This document shows, piece by piece, positions 22,346 to 34,334 of a stretch of 64,000 nt of DNA. Within the stretch, counting starts at the first letter, position 1; each line of letters opens with the position of its first letter. The notes under the pieces were generated by a model. It searched no databases and had not been told where the DNA came from. It saw only the letters and a program-made list of their open reading frames with translations. Source of the DNA: Taxawa tesnikishii (nom. ined.) (taxonomy: Eukaryota > Ascomycota > Dothideomycetes > Dothideales). The stretch is taken from contig JAPDRO010000003.1 of the NCBI GenBank assembly GCA_030247885.1, positions 1,054,001 to 1,118,000 of the forward strand, written 5' to 3'. Made by a program: the position numbers and the translations under genes.

Positions 22346-24178
22346 TCAGTCCCCCTTCCGTCTCCCCGTACTCCTACTCCTTGCTCCTGCCCTTGTCCCA
22401 GCGCCGAGGAACTCGTCTGGCACGTCATTCCAGTTCTCCGGAGCCCTCGTCCTTGCACCCCTCTTCTGCCGTCTCTCTCTCTCGGCCTTGTCTTCGTCGC
22501 TACTGGTATCGTAGTCGGGCGTTTCCTCGCCCCTCCGTTCTTGCGCTCGCAACGCCATGGGCAAGTTGCGACGCGGTGGCGGTGCCGAAACTCGACCCAG
22601 GATCTGGTCGGCCTTGGCAGGGCTCCGACGCCCGGACGATGGCACATGTGCGATCCCGCTCGAGGTCGTGAGGTATTGTCCATCGACGGCGTCGTGCTCG
22701 CCGCTCCACCTGGGCGCCGCATATGCTGGATGCTGTGGCGCAGGACCACCGAAGTGTCGTCCGGCGCCTGCTGAGCGGGAATAGTGACTCCGGCTGCTAC
22801 CGGGATGATCCCAACCGTTCGCTCCGTGCCAGTTGCCAGCCTGTTCTTCCTGCATCCGCCGCTGATGCGCGATTTCTTCGCGCTTGTCTAGCCACTCCTG
22901 GCTCACCTCCCAGTTCCAACCGTCACCAGTGGTGTTGCAGATTGGCAGCGGCCAGAGAAGTTTGTTCTCACCAAATACGTGGGTTAAGTTGCGCCGCCAG
23001 CCGAGATTGAAGGCGTGAGGCAGTTTAGAGCTGTCTTGTTCGTCCAGATACGAAGCATACCGGTCCCGTTCCCGCTCCTCTTCCATGCTGGCATAGTTGC
23101 GACGAAGACTCTCGGATGCGGAGGAAGAGTGGTGTTCTGCGTATGGGAATGGTGTGGGGGTATTGGATATCCCTTCCTCTGGGTCTGTCACGCCTGGTAC
23201 GTGAATTGCATTCGTAGCGGCCGGGAGTTCCTTCAGCTGGTCCGTCAAGCTCGTTCCTGTACCCTCTACATTTCCATCACCGAGGTAGTGTCTCCCACGC
23301 TGGGCCTGCTGCCCCGTGTTCCTGGTGAGATATCGCGTTTTCTCCAGACTCTCGATCGTCGTCTGGCCGGTAGACACTAGATAGATATGCCAACCCGTGA
23401 ATCCGCTCAAGACCAGTCCGATAATACCACCCAAAACCGCCAACAGGATTATGTTCACCACCCGCGCTCCCTCCTGCATGTGCGCTTCGTCCAGAATCTC
23501 GTCCCACACCCATCGTGCCGAAACCGCAAAGCACGCCCAGCAGAACAGGCTTGTATAGATCAAGAACAGTATAAAAGGCTTGTAATTCCGGAAGCCGACG
23601 CAGGTCGCCAGCCACGGGCAGTGATGGTCCATCTTGAGTACGCATCGGTTGCACGTCCCGCAATGGTGCGTCCGATCTGGCTTGTAGGACTGGCATTTCT
23701 TGCAATACCGCGGCTTGCCGTCCGACTTGGCCGTTAGTGAGCTGTATTGCTGTCCTGGCGGCTGGTGCGGCTCGTGAGTCGGGAGAGAGGAGTAGCCGGC
23801 GGATTTGGAGGACGAGGCTGGAGGGTTGAGAGGAGAGCCTGGGTCGGTGAAGACGGCGGTTGTGTAGGAGACATTCGCAAGCACGTAGAGGACCAAGCCT
23901 AGGACGGATGTCGCAACACCTGATCCCGCGTCTGTCTCAGCTCCGGTTATTGTGACATGTTTGTATCATGGCCGCTTACCTGCCGAGGTGCGCTCATCTT
24001 TTGAGAAGCCTATGCCTAGTTCGACCCATACTGCCCACGTCGTCAAGCCGTAGACAAAGGCCAGCGGAAAGTAGGATATAGCGTTGCAGCAAGCCCGCTC
24101 GCATCGTCGAGCCCAGCTCTTGCGGCGGCGGTTGAAGGATGGTGACGACGGAGGCGATTCGGGGCCCAAAGTGGCCAT
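22346..24178 (-). CDS. PFA3: DHHC palmitoyltransferase (PFA3-type)
   Basis: S-acyltransferase of the DHHC family; yeast Pfa3 sits in the vacuole membrane and palmitoylates Vac8. Exons 23980-24178 and 22346-23919, intron 60 bp, 590 aa. There are two N-terminal membrane segments (about residues 32-55 and 67-90), then the Cys-rich domain YCKKCQSYKPDRTHHCGTC and KMDHHCPWLATCVGFRNYKP with catalytic Cys167. Two further membrane segments follow, then the TTIESLEKTR motif (TTxE). The C-terminal half is long, hydrophilic and disordered, and ends in an Arg/Ser-rich tail. It also carries the NLTHVFG and WPLPICN motifs usual in Pfa3/Pfa4-like proteins. Assignment to PFA3 rather than another DHHC paralogue is by overall pattern. 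The gene converges on the CofD-like gene with a 294 bp gap. Confidence 0.88.
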
Positions 24179-24723
24179 TGCTCGTGGAGTTTGTGACTTA
24201 AAGGGAGAAGAGATAAGGTAACATGGTAGACGGTGCAGTAGGGTCGTGTGAGGGTTGCAGCGATTACTGGTTGCTCTCGGAAGTGCTGCGGTGTTGGATT
24301 AGGAAGTATTCCCGTGACGGCGGTGGAAGGACAGTAGAACGGAGCAGTTGAGGGCTGTCACACGCGGATATAACAGAGCAAGGATACAACGGGCATAATT
24401 CAATAGCTCGTATAGATAATTGTGGTGCAACCGCTGTAACGCGCGGCCGTGACAGCTCGAAGCCCCGTTGATGTGTCTCAGGGACGCCACGATCTGTGGC
24501 GTAGCTCTGTTACTATTCTTGGTACTACAGACTACATACCACACAGTATACCGTATACAGAGTAAAACTACACCTCATTGCTAGCACATGAAAAGCACGT
24601 CCTTTTTTCTGTATCTGCGAGTATTCCCGAAAAGTACGACAGCAATGAGCAAAAGGGATTAACAATGGGTATCTTCGCAGCAGAAACACATCAACATGTG
24701 CCCAAGAGGCCGCGACGCTTCGT
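24179..24723. other. Gap between PFA3 start and TEL1 stop
   Basis: 545 bp holding the PFA3 promoter and TEL1 3' UTR (both genes on the minus strand). No other gene seen. Confidence 0.45.
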
Positions 24724-27700
24724 CTACTGGAATGCAGCCCAGCCTGTGTAAAAGTTAGCCATGTCCATAACAACCGTTCCCGGTATACGTACCCGCAAAC
24801 AGCAGCGCGAGGTTCCGCTCATCCGTCGCTTGCTGAATCAACTCATTCACCGTAGCCGCCGTGCTCAACGTCTTGCTCAATTTCTTTTCTACCACCGCCA
24901 GCGCGCGTTCTGCCTCGCCCGCCTCTCCCTCCTTCTTCTTACTCTCTGACGCCGTCGTAGAGACTTCCCGCTCCGCCTCGGCCTCTTGCGCCTCTTGTAT
25001 GCGTTTCGCCCTCAGAGGGCTCACGGTCCAGTTATACAACGGATCGTACCTAAGCACGTTGAGCAGGGTCATGATGCTGTCTTTGTCATCTCGCAACGCT
25101 TCCATGGTGAACTCGCAGCACCGCCGAAATACGCCCTCAGTCTTTGTCACGCCCATGCCATCGACGACGTCGCGCGTCAGCCGGAAGGGCACGACTTCGG
25201 GTACGGGCAGCACGCGACCGGCTTCGAAAGCGACACCAAGATCGATATGAATGACCTCGCCACTCTTTTCGTCGAGCAAGATATTATGGCAGTGTCGATC
25301 ACCGAGCCCAAGTACGTGGCCCAGCATCGAGATGGCGGCTGAGGTGCGAGTGTATGCGAGGCGCCGCTCGAACCATTCGTCAGGGTCCGGGAAATGTTCG
25401 AGGAAGAAGTGGCGCAGCACTGGTGTATATCGATCTGTCACCGCACGGTATACTTTGATCCGCGTTTCTTTGCTCTGGTTCATGGCATTGCGAATCTCAT
25501 CCCGGGCCTGTGCCGTCTTTATGTCGCCGGGATGATACCGTGCGTGTGCAGGCCGCACGAAGTCATCAAACGGTATCGAGTTTGGCACAAACTCTATGAT
25601 GCCGGACGTATTACTCAAAGGTAGGACCTTGTATGTGCGGATTTGTAGGTTTCGTTGGCGTGTCTCTCGGTGGTTGCGCAGCATCTTACTGACTTCTTCG
25701 AAAACCTGCTCCATGATAGCATCTTGCCGTAGATCGTCGTTACCACCCTTGAACTAACAATGGGTTAGAAATAATTGAAACACCATGGGCCCACCATGCT
25801 TACCAATTGTCTGTATTCACGGCCGTCGGAACCAATGGCAGTCAAGATTTTTGGGGCGCTCAGGCCAGTTGCGATGCTCATGTCTGGCCGGAATCTAACG
25901 ATTTCAGGCACACTGTCGTAGTTGCGGTCCGGTCGTAGTTCCAAATTCAATGTCGCGGGGGGACGTGCAGCTGTGATACTCTCTTCTCCATCTTGTCCGC
26001 AACTGGAACAGATCTCACACTGATTTTCCCTGCCCTCTTTGCCTCGATTTTAGCCATGGCCAAGTCTTGATAGTACCTGCTCGCCGTCCAGACGCTATCA
26101 CATATCTTTCCCACCCGCTTGTCCGCCCTCAGATGGTTCTCAATGCGTTTTGCAGCACTGACCCTTGATTTCGTGATTTCGTCGCCCTGATTGATCTTGG
26201 TCTGACAGCTGGCAAAGATGTGATGTATGGAGTGATATGGATGATCAGTGCAGATCCGCGCCACGAGCCGGGTCAGAGAGGACTGGAAAGGCGAACCATC
26301 ATAAAGGAGACGTGACATCTGTTGGTTCATCAGTACCACAAATTTCCAGCTTGGGACTCGGTCCAAGTAGCTCTTCACAGCCGCATTCGCGGCTTCGGAG
26401 TCGGAATGTTCCAGCCACAAGGCAAAGAAGCGAACAACACTCGCATCGTAGTCGTCGCATGCGTAAAGGGCTCGAAGGTAGTTTTGAAGACTCTGCTGCA
26501 CGAACTCATCACGGCTCTTCTTCGCTCGCATGTATTCTTCGTCATCCAGCTTGTACCATTGCTTCTGCCGGCTCAGCTCCCTAGTCAAGGTCTGGTTGTT
26601 CCTTTGCCGAGAATTTGACGGAGACGCTTTCATGAGATTTTCGAGGGCTTGAACTTCATCAAGTTTGCTTGCACGAAGCTTGGTTAGGCGGTTGAAGTCC
26701 TCAGTGCTCCCTGGGTTCTGCAGCTGCTCGTCACAAAAGGACGCAAACGCGTGGAACACTTTTCCCGCTTCGGAGCCCGGAGAAGCCTTCGTAAGTTGCT
26801 CAACAGCGGGCTTGAGATATCGTGCAATAACATCTTCAGGTTTTTCGAGACGGGCAGTGGCTATTTGATTTCCCTGCATTAGTCAGCAAAGCGGAAGCCA
26901 TTTGCACAAGTGACTGCGCCCTACCAGCTGCGCAAGCATTCCTGCATATTCAACGGGGATCGATTGGTTTCGTAAATCTGTTTCGAAACACAGTTCCTGC
27001 AGCATTTGGACAGAGCTGGCGACCTCGTCCTGCTTCCAAAGAATACTAGCCACCTCGAATTGTGCTGCAGCATTTGTCTTGAGGCCGATCTCGTAACATA
27101 CAGGAACAAGCTCAGAAAGATAAGTTGCCGCAGTCAAAGCGTGTTGGATCATCCCATGTTTCCTGCTGAATGAGGAGGTGTTGATGAGTGCCTGTACTTC
27201 CAACGCACGGCAGTCTCTTAGGCTCAAGCAAAGGGTTTCTTGCAACGGTTTGTTGCGACTTAGAGTGCTGAAAATGGTCTCCCGGTACGATATGATTTGC
27301 CGGGCGTCGTCGTATCTACGCTTGAATTAATTTCGGTCTTATATCTCAGGGTACAGAAGACCTTACCTGCCAATATCCCAGCCTCGTTGCCTCGACTGCA
27401 TGCTCTCCCACAACTGCCCTAATTGTGCCGTATCCTGTATGGATGTGACCTCGCTGATCTCAGTGAGCACGGTGATTGCTGATAGCGATGATCGTATGGA
27501 TGCGGCGTTCTGGTTAGAGTCTTGTAGTCGGCAAACTGTGCTTGCCATCGCATGGTCCAAAACCCTTTCATGCTCTGGATGGTATTCGTGTCACGCAGGG
27601 TCTGGAATGTTTGATAAAGAGTGCTCGTAGGATCTTGGTTGGGTTGTGGTACTGCAACATCCCATCTTTCCAACTTGCGGGCGGCTTCAAGCATTGTATG

Positions 27701-30700
27701 TGTGACGGTTTGGTCAGCACTATCTATGCGCTTCGTTGAAAGCAGGTTGCTGGTAAGGCTGTTCAAATTCATGGTCCCCAGTGATCTGAGCACACCAGCA
27801 GATGCTGAGGTGTCATCCACAGCAGAGCTGCGTATGAGAGCGTCCATCCGAGCAGAATGTAGCATGAGGCCTTTCAGACCGTCGCCTTCATGGTCGACTC
27901 GACCAAGAACGGACCGCAAGCTTGGTGGCTGCTTTACTCCATAGAACGAGTCCGGGTCATCCACCATTTTGAAGATCGTAAGCAGGAGCGAATTTGACGG
28001 CGTTTTAGCTGTCAACGCCGCAGCCGAAGACCTGCGCGGTGCACGTCCGGTTTGAGCAGGCTGCGTTGTAGATTCGGCAAAGAGAAGGGCAGTTGTGGGC
28101 ATGCCGCAGTCTGCAGCTGTTTCAGCGGCTAATAAGTAGTCCACATCAAGCCAGCGAAGACGGTCAACCCTAGTCCTTTCCTGAGGATAAGGCTGGGTAA
28201 GCAAGTATATGATCGACTCAAGGAGCAAGGTACATCTTCGAGGACACTCCGCTCGGGACTCGAAATGAAAACGGCAAGCTTCTGATATCACGGTTCGGAC
28301 AACTTGCTCTCTGCCGGATTCCCGGGCAAGAGTAAGGTGGAGGATAAATGGAAACATGTCCGTTGCCAATCCCTTCACAGTTCTCAGAGCTTCAGCCAAG
28401 GATCCGACGATAGGATCACCGTCGGCCCACTGACTGATAGTTACTGCAAGGCTAACCACCCAGTCCTCATAGACAACATCGAAGGGAGCCTGCGCAGCTC
28501 CCATCAATGATCCGCTGTCCATAGTCCGACCTGTTCCGTTTTTGGGTGTCTCAGTCGGACGCAATCCGGCAGAGTCTGGATCCAGAAGGGCAGCTGTTAT
28601 AGGAGCTGGCAGAAGTTGCTCGAATTCAACCGCTTCTTGTGCGTCCGAAAACCTCGTCATTACGGTTCGCAGTGTTCTTTCCCCAAGCCCAACGTATGAC
28701 TCTCGGTCACTGAGCAGCAAATCTTGTGTCCTGCCCACAATCGCGGATTTGGATGAAGCCTGGCTCTGTGTGCTGCCGGTGGCGCATGTCGTACGGGCGT
28801 TTCGGTGTCTGATGTTGTTCACAAGCTCCAGTGCGCCGGTTGAGCCATACGCTCGTCCAAGTACGCTGCCAGCCCAAGTGATGTATTCGCCATGCTTTTC
28901 GTCCGTCACCGAGTTCTGTAACGAGTTCCAGACACGTGCGGCATATTGTGCTGACAGTTCATCATCCCCAAAGACATCGTCCGAAGACGTTTGAGGGGCT
29001 CTGAAGTGTAGGCGCATCAATGACAACATTTCTTTGCGATGCACATGCCCCAGAACCGGACGGCTGGCCTCTTCATCGTTCAAGAGCTCACACAGCATCA
29101 TGCTGCCGGGCTGGTTCTTGATTGCTGTCCCGGGAAGCGTAAGATCACGACAGGACTGCACGATTGAAAGATAGCGGGATCTCTCCTCCTCGTGAACTGA
29201 TTGCTGACACTGCAGAAGCTGGTTTGCCAGCGTATCGTGGAACGATTGCATTATGGAGACAGTCGAACGGAATTGGCTTTCTTGTGTGGTTCGCTCCTGC
29301 CTAGAAGTCATGAAAGACTTCATAGATAATAAAGTCAGGAGGCCGTGTCCAGCCATAGTCGGAATGTTCTCAGTCAGGTAAGGTACGCCTCGGTTGTAGA
29401 GGTAAGAAAGTATGCCAATGGTATCATCAGCACACTGCGCGTTGACAGCAAACGGGCGCAGGGCATGAATCAGCATTTCCAGCGGATAGCCGGACAAGGC
29501 AGTGTCTCCTGCTATCGCTATTAGCAGACGCAGTTTGCGGATGATCTGACACGCATATAGCGGCCCTAAGGCAATATGCATATTGTCAAGCAACAACCGG
29601 GCGCAAGCAGTGAATGCCCGTGTATCAAAAACGTCCCTTACTTCCCTACCTATTCTCCTCGCCAAGCGCTCCATCTGATCCAGGAAGTACTTTCCCTTGA
29701 AAGAAGGTTCCTGACTCTCCGGAAGTGCCCTGTTTGAGGAACTAAAACCTCGCATCTCTCTCAAAGCGCTAGCAATCCCGGCGTAATTAGGTCGCTTGTC
29801 GAGCGCCTTCTCAATACCGTCGTCCTGGTAGTTCATGGAGAGAAACATCTTTGCAGCAATTGAGGGGAACCGCCTTGATATTGTTCTCTTGTACTCGTCC
29901 TTAGATATCATAAGGTTTCGCAGTCGATTCTCGCAAGGATTCTTGTCCTCAGTGGAACTGGGAGCACAGATGTCCCACGAAATGGCATACGCAACGCTTC
30001 TCGTGAAAGAGTTATCGAGCAGTTCAGCCGTCTTCATAGCCAGCATTTCTGACAACCATTCAGCGTCTTGTAACTTGTCGCGAGAGATCAACTGCGCGAA
30101 AAGCTCTGTTTGGTTTTGTCTGAGGAGATCTGACAGAGTCTTGTACCCAAAAATGGAAAACGGAAGTTCCTGCAAAGCATGCGATTCGAGCCAGGTGTAT
30201 AACAGTTGAGGAGAGAACAAGACAAAGATCTCCTGCGGGTTGTTGAAAGCTAACTTTCGCGCAAGCTCCATTAAGCAATGTTCCGCATAAGGTCCGGAAT
30301 CCGAGCTTATGCCAGCAGTTTCGAAGATGTAATAAACACACTGGCGAAGTAGAGAGGGCCATACTGATCCGAGGCGGGAAAGCATAAGAACCCGCACTGC
30401 CATGCTCTCAACCCACTCCACATCGATCGGAAGGCTTCTCCTGACATCGTCGAATATTTCACTGTGAACGGAGAGCGTGAAAAGCTTAAAGAAATTTGGT
30501 ATCTCCTCGGTTACCTCGTACTTGACCACCAGGCTACCTTGCTTGAGAAGTTGGAGGAGTTTCGTACGCGGAGAAGGAAGAGCGTTGGTTTTGCCGTAGT
30601 CGGGATTGGCACGCATGATACGCAGCATGAGATCGGCCATTCGTTTTTGAACATTCATCGAAAGGAGTTCCGCGGAAAGCGCGGTTCCAGTATACCAGTT

Positions 30701-33700
30701 ATACATGTCTTCGCCCAGGGCGTAAAGATCTTCATTTGCTGGATTGGTCCATATGTCGACCATGTTCGACATTAGATCCAGAATCATACCCGTAGCAATT
30801 TCGGACCGCTCATACTCGTAGTTGCTCAACACGGAGTCAGCGAAGAAGCCGAACAGCCGGTCTACGCTATCCGCACTGAGTTTTAGGCCAAGCGATGATA
30901 AGTTAGTCAATACCGTGTGGGCAGCGAAGAAATCCTGCAGCGGCAGGGAGAGCACATAGTCTATGAACGTGGAAGAAGCGGTGTCTTCATCGCCCTCGTT
31001 CTCTTCTTCAGCCTTGATCAAATTGCGTGCGAGCCTAGCGTATGCCATTGCTCCAGCCCGTCGAGCAGTTATGTCGTACGATGCAGATACTTCGCGTCTA
31101 GCGGTGGCATCGTCGCCTGTTGCAGCGCGCGCTTGGCTTTTCTGGGAATCGAAATCAGGATCAAAGTCCATCATATCCTCGTCTTGATCAAGAGATTCGA
31201 ACTGTTTGGAATCCAAGCGGCTATCCAGCGCCCGCGAGAGACGTGCGCTGAGATGTGCGGTGTAAGGCCTGGAATAAATTCCATTTGCATCATGAGGTTC
31301 TAGTTGAACGAGAGTGTCCAACACAGCATCAACACGGTCTTGCTCGCAGTCCTTGTTCGAGATGTGGGCAAGGAGAAGTTCAAGGAGTGACTTGTTGTTC
31401 GTTTGTAGCTGGGCAATGCGGCCTGATTCTCGCGGAAGCAGATAGTGAGCTAAGCAATGGCCAACCGCTGTGAGCGTACACAGCACCCGCATCACGTCGC
31501 TTGTGATACTTCCGGACCGTTGGCTTATGGCTTGTTGCCATTGTTCCACAGCTCGGGCGGTCTCGTTCGTGCAGAGTGCGATTACCAAGGTGTTGCTCTG
31601 TGTGATACCTCCAGACTGCGACACAAGATATTCGGACTTGTCATCGGACTGAAGATCGATTTGGAATGGGACACAATCCGCCTGTAATAGCAACAGATAT
31701 TCGATAGTTCCATGTTGGCGTTCGTGAAGGAGGAACGACTGAGCGACAGGACCCCAAACTTGGAAAGGTCTCCCTTCAGTGAGATTGGTTCTGCGGTTTA
31801 AACAGGCGGAGATGAGATCAAGCACATCTTTCGAGCGTGTGTGTGCGTGCTGGGCTGTGTATACTCGGTCGTTGAAATTGCCTTTTAAGAGAATCAGTAC
31901 AAATTATTCTGTACACAGGAATCGAAGGCCTTGTATCTTACTGGGTGTCCATTTATGAAACAGCCACGTTAGAATGCGCTCTGAGGCATCGGCAGCAGAG
32001 CTTGCCCTCTCCGAGCGATTTCGTATCACCAGTGTCTGCAAAAATGAAGACACCGAATCACAGAACAAGGAAGGCCCATTGACCTCCGGAGCCGACAGGA
32101 TTATCTCCATAACGTCGAGCAACTGAGAGCGGTCGACGAGGCGAGCATGTATCATAACGTTGACTAGATGGCATCCCGCCCGGCAAGAGGAGGCTGTGGT
32201 GACAGTACGAAGTGCGATTTGCCACACCGAATTCCAAAGCTGGGTAAGTTTCTTTGACTTTGCGACCTTTTGTGTGGCACAGCTAGCGCAGTTAGTACAG
32301 GAATGTCATCGAGACGTTGCGACTAACTCACCTTGTCAGAGCGAGAAGCACCCAAGACGATTCAGTGCCACGATCCTCACCGATCAAAGGGTACAAAGAC
32401 TCTATCAGGCTTTGCATTAAATCTTCGTTTATCCCAGAGCGTTGCAATGTGGCTGCTATGACCTGGAGGGCGCATACCCGGGCAGATGCCTGTGGGTCGT
32501 GGATCATTCGTAAGAGCTCATCCGACCAATGCTGCAATCGCATGCGCTTCCTTGATCGGATACCGTCATCCTCCACTGAGCCATGAGCAGCTTCCAAAGA
32601 ATCACTCCCGACAATGGAGTGGAAAAATGCAATCAGTTGCATTACAGTCCAGGGATGCTCGGCTTTTGCTACACCATCACGGAGAGCGAACGTCGAGCAT
32701 TCTAGGCTTATATTCTGACGTTCTCCTGCCAGGCGCAGTTCTAGATCCTCTAGATGCAACTGGTCTTTCTCAGACCGCCGTGAGTACTCGGTTCTCATGA
32801 CCTCAAGCAGGCTCGCTAGCTCTGCGCGCAAGCGGCTAGCGTTGTCTGCTTTGATGCCTTGCATCACATAAGGGTGGAGTAAGACAAGCATGATCAGCAA
32901 TTCGTCCTTCGCCGGAACATACTTGTGCCCCCAAAGTCCTCTCGTCATGCGCAAGAGATCTACAGTGGAGGTTCGTGTCAGTTGGACCGCTTCCGTTCTC
33001 GTCTGGATAAGCGTCTGGTGAATGGCGGCTACAGCGTCCTGATGGGATTTGGAGAGAGATTGAGCAGCGCTCAGATGTGATATGAGAGAAGAGAATATAC
33101 GGCGGGCACGGCTCACAACAGGCGCAGATGGCGGAGCCGTCAAATGACGCAGGCAGCTCAGGAATTCTTCTACTATAAGCTTCTGCGATGAGCGGCCGGT
33201 GGCTGCTGATTGAGATGTCTGATAGCCGGATCGCGATGACCTCATGCTCAGGCCAGTGATAGCCATTCCATCGCTGACACCACTGGCACCAGGGGAAGCG
33301 TCGATTTCATTGTTCACTGTAGCGGATTGGACGGCGTCGAGGCAGAAATCGCAGACCTGTTCCCACAATGCTCGCGGCAGATGTTCCACGTGCGGTTGAT
33401 GAGCCAGAATTTCGTTTAGACATTTCGCATAATCCAAGGCGAGTGGCTCACAAAAATTCCCGCGAGCATCGGGTAGAGTTTCGAGTATGTGATCGAGGAG
33501 CGCTTTGAGAGTCTTGAGCCTGATGTTGCGCACGCCAAACTCTACAGCCAGCCGAAGAGCTTGCGCGCAAGAAGATAGGCGCGACGAGGACGCCGCTTTT
33601 ACATTCTTCGCAGCTGACGTTAAGGATTTCAGATAAGTTGATCGCTCGTTGGAAGCTACGCGGAAGACAGTCTCGAAGATCTTGTGAAATGCAGCATCCT

Positions 33701-33882
33701 TGAGTACGCCCTTCTTTGGGTTGCGCTGGTTATGGCGTAGTATGTGCCGGAGGTCCGCGAGTCCTTCTGACCGTTCTTTGATCGTTGAACCCTCAATGCG
33801 CTCTGCAGAACGTTAGGCGCCTCTTGGAATAGAGCAATGGTAGAAACGCACCTAACGCAGAGATAACGTTCACTTCACCCAT
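24724..33882 (-). CDS. TEL1: Serine/threonine kinase TEL1 (ATM)
   Basis: ATM-family PI3K-like kinase for double-strand break signalling and telomere maintenance, nuclear. Eight exons: 33852-33882, 32332-33802, 31942-32282, 27367-31881, 26925-27315, 25804-26873, 24793-25753 and 24724-24743; introns 49-60 bp. With two single-base corrections the protein is 2933 aa, normal for the family. The N-terminus has the Tel1/ATM TAN motif ([20 protein letters not shown]). HEAT-like helices fill most of the protein, followed by FAT. The kinase domain has [18 protein letters not shown], catalytic loop [12 protein letters not shown] (about residue 2760) and IHIDLG (about 2780). The last 20-nt exon completes the FATC end LALLFAGWAAFQ. 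The frame breaks at the C6 run 25957-25962 and the T4 run 27559-27562 (gene strand), one base missing in each. The gene is divergent from NUP192. Confidence 0.97.
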
Positions 33883-34334
33883 CCTGATACCACTTCACCC
33901 CGGGCTGGGGCGTATATATGATGTTGCAGAGCTTCTCGGCATCGCTGTGCTGCGAATAATCTTTGGCCAGGAGCGATCTCACTGACCGACGGTCTCGTCA
34001 AATTCGTGAAACTGGAGCGTTTGACGATCGCGCATACAAGTGTCATGTCATCTTCGTGAGGTATTACAGAAGGAGTGATTGGCAGGGAAACCGTTCACTG
34101 GAGAAGTGAACTGCGGTGTTTTCTCGGCTCGAGAAAGAAGCGCGTTTGCTCGCGTCTCGGTCCCCAAGCTTGAGCATTGTTTCCTTCGACCAGACTCTCC
34201 AGAGTTGCCCATGTCTCAAACGTACCACTCCCTCTGAACCTCGCGGACCCGTGAGACGCGCACTTGATTGCGAGGTCCTGACGATAATTTCAGCTTCTTC
34301 GAGCGCTTTGTTGTCGCAATCGCATTCTATCACT
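33883..34334. promoter_or_regulatory. Shared promoter TEL1 / NUP192
   Basis: 452 bp between divergent start codons. A TATATA stretch lies near 33912, about 30 bp from the TEL1 start and therefore too close to be its TATA box. The TEL1 leader seems to be short. No coding sequence recognised. Confidence 0.5.

Noticed and set aside
32243-32282. A longer TEL1 intron ending at the CAG before LWNSVWQ
   Set aside because: It would break the reading phase. Ending the intron at 32283, after a CTAAC branch-like site, gives a continuous frame.
13488-34334. A DNA-integrity gene cluster (POL3, SHG1, TEL1)
   Set aside because: The genes are separated by unrelated ones, lie on different strands and are housekeeping genes; co-location looks like chance.
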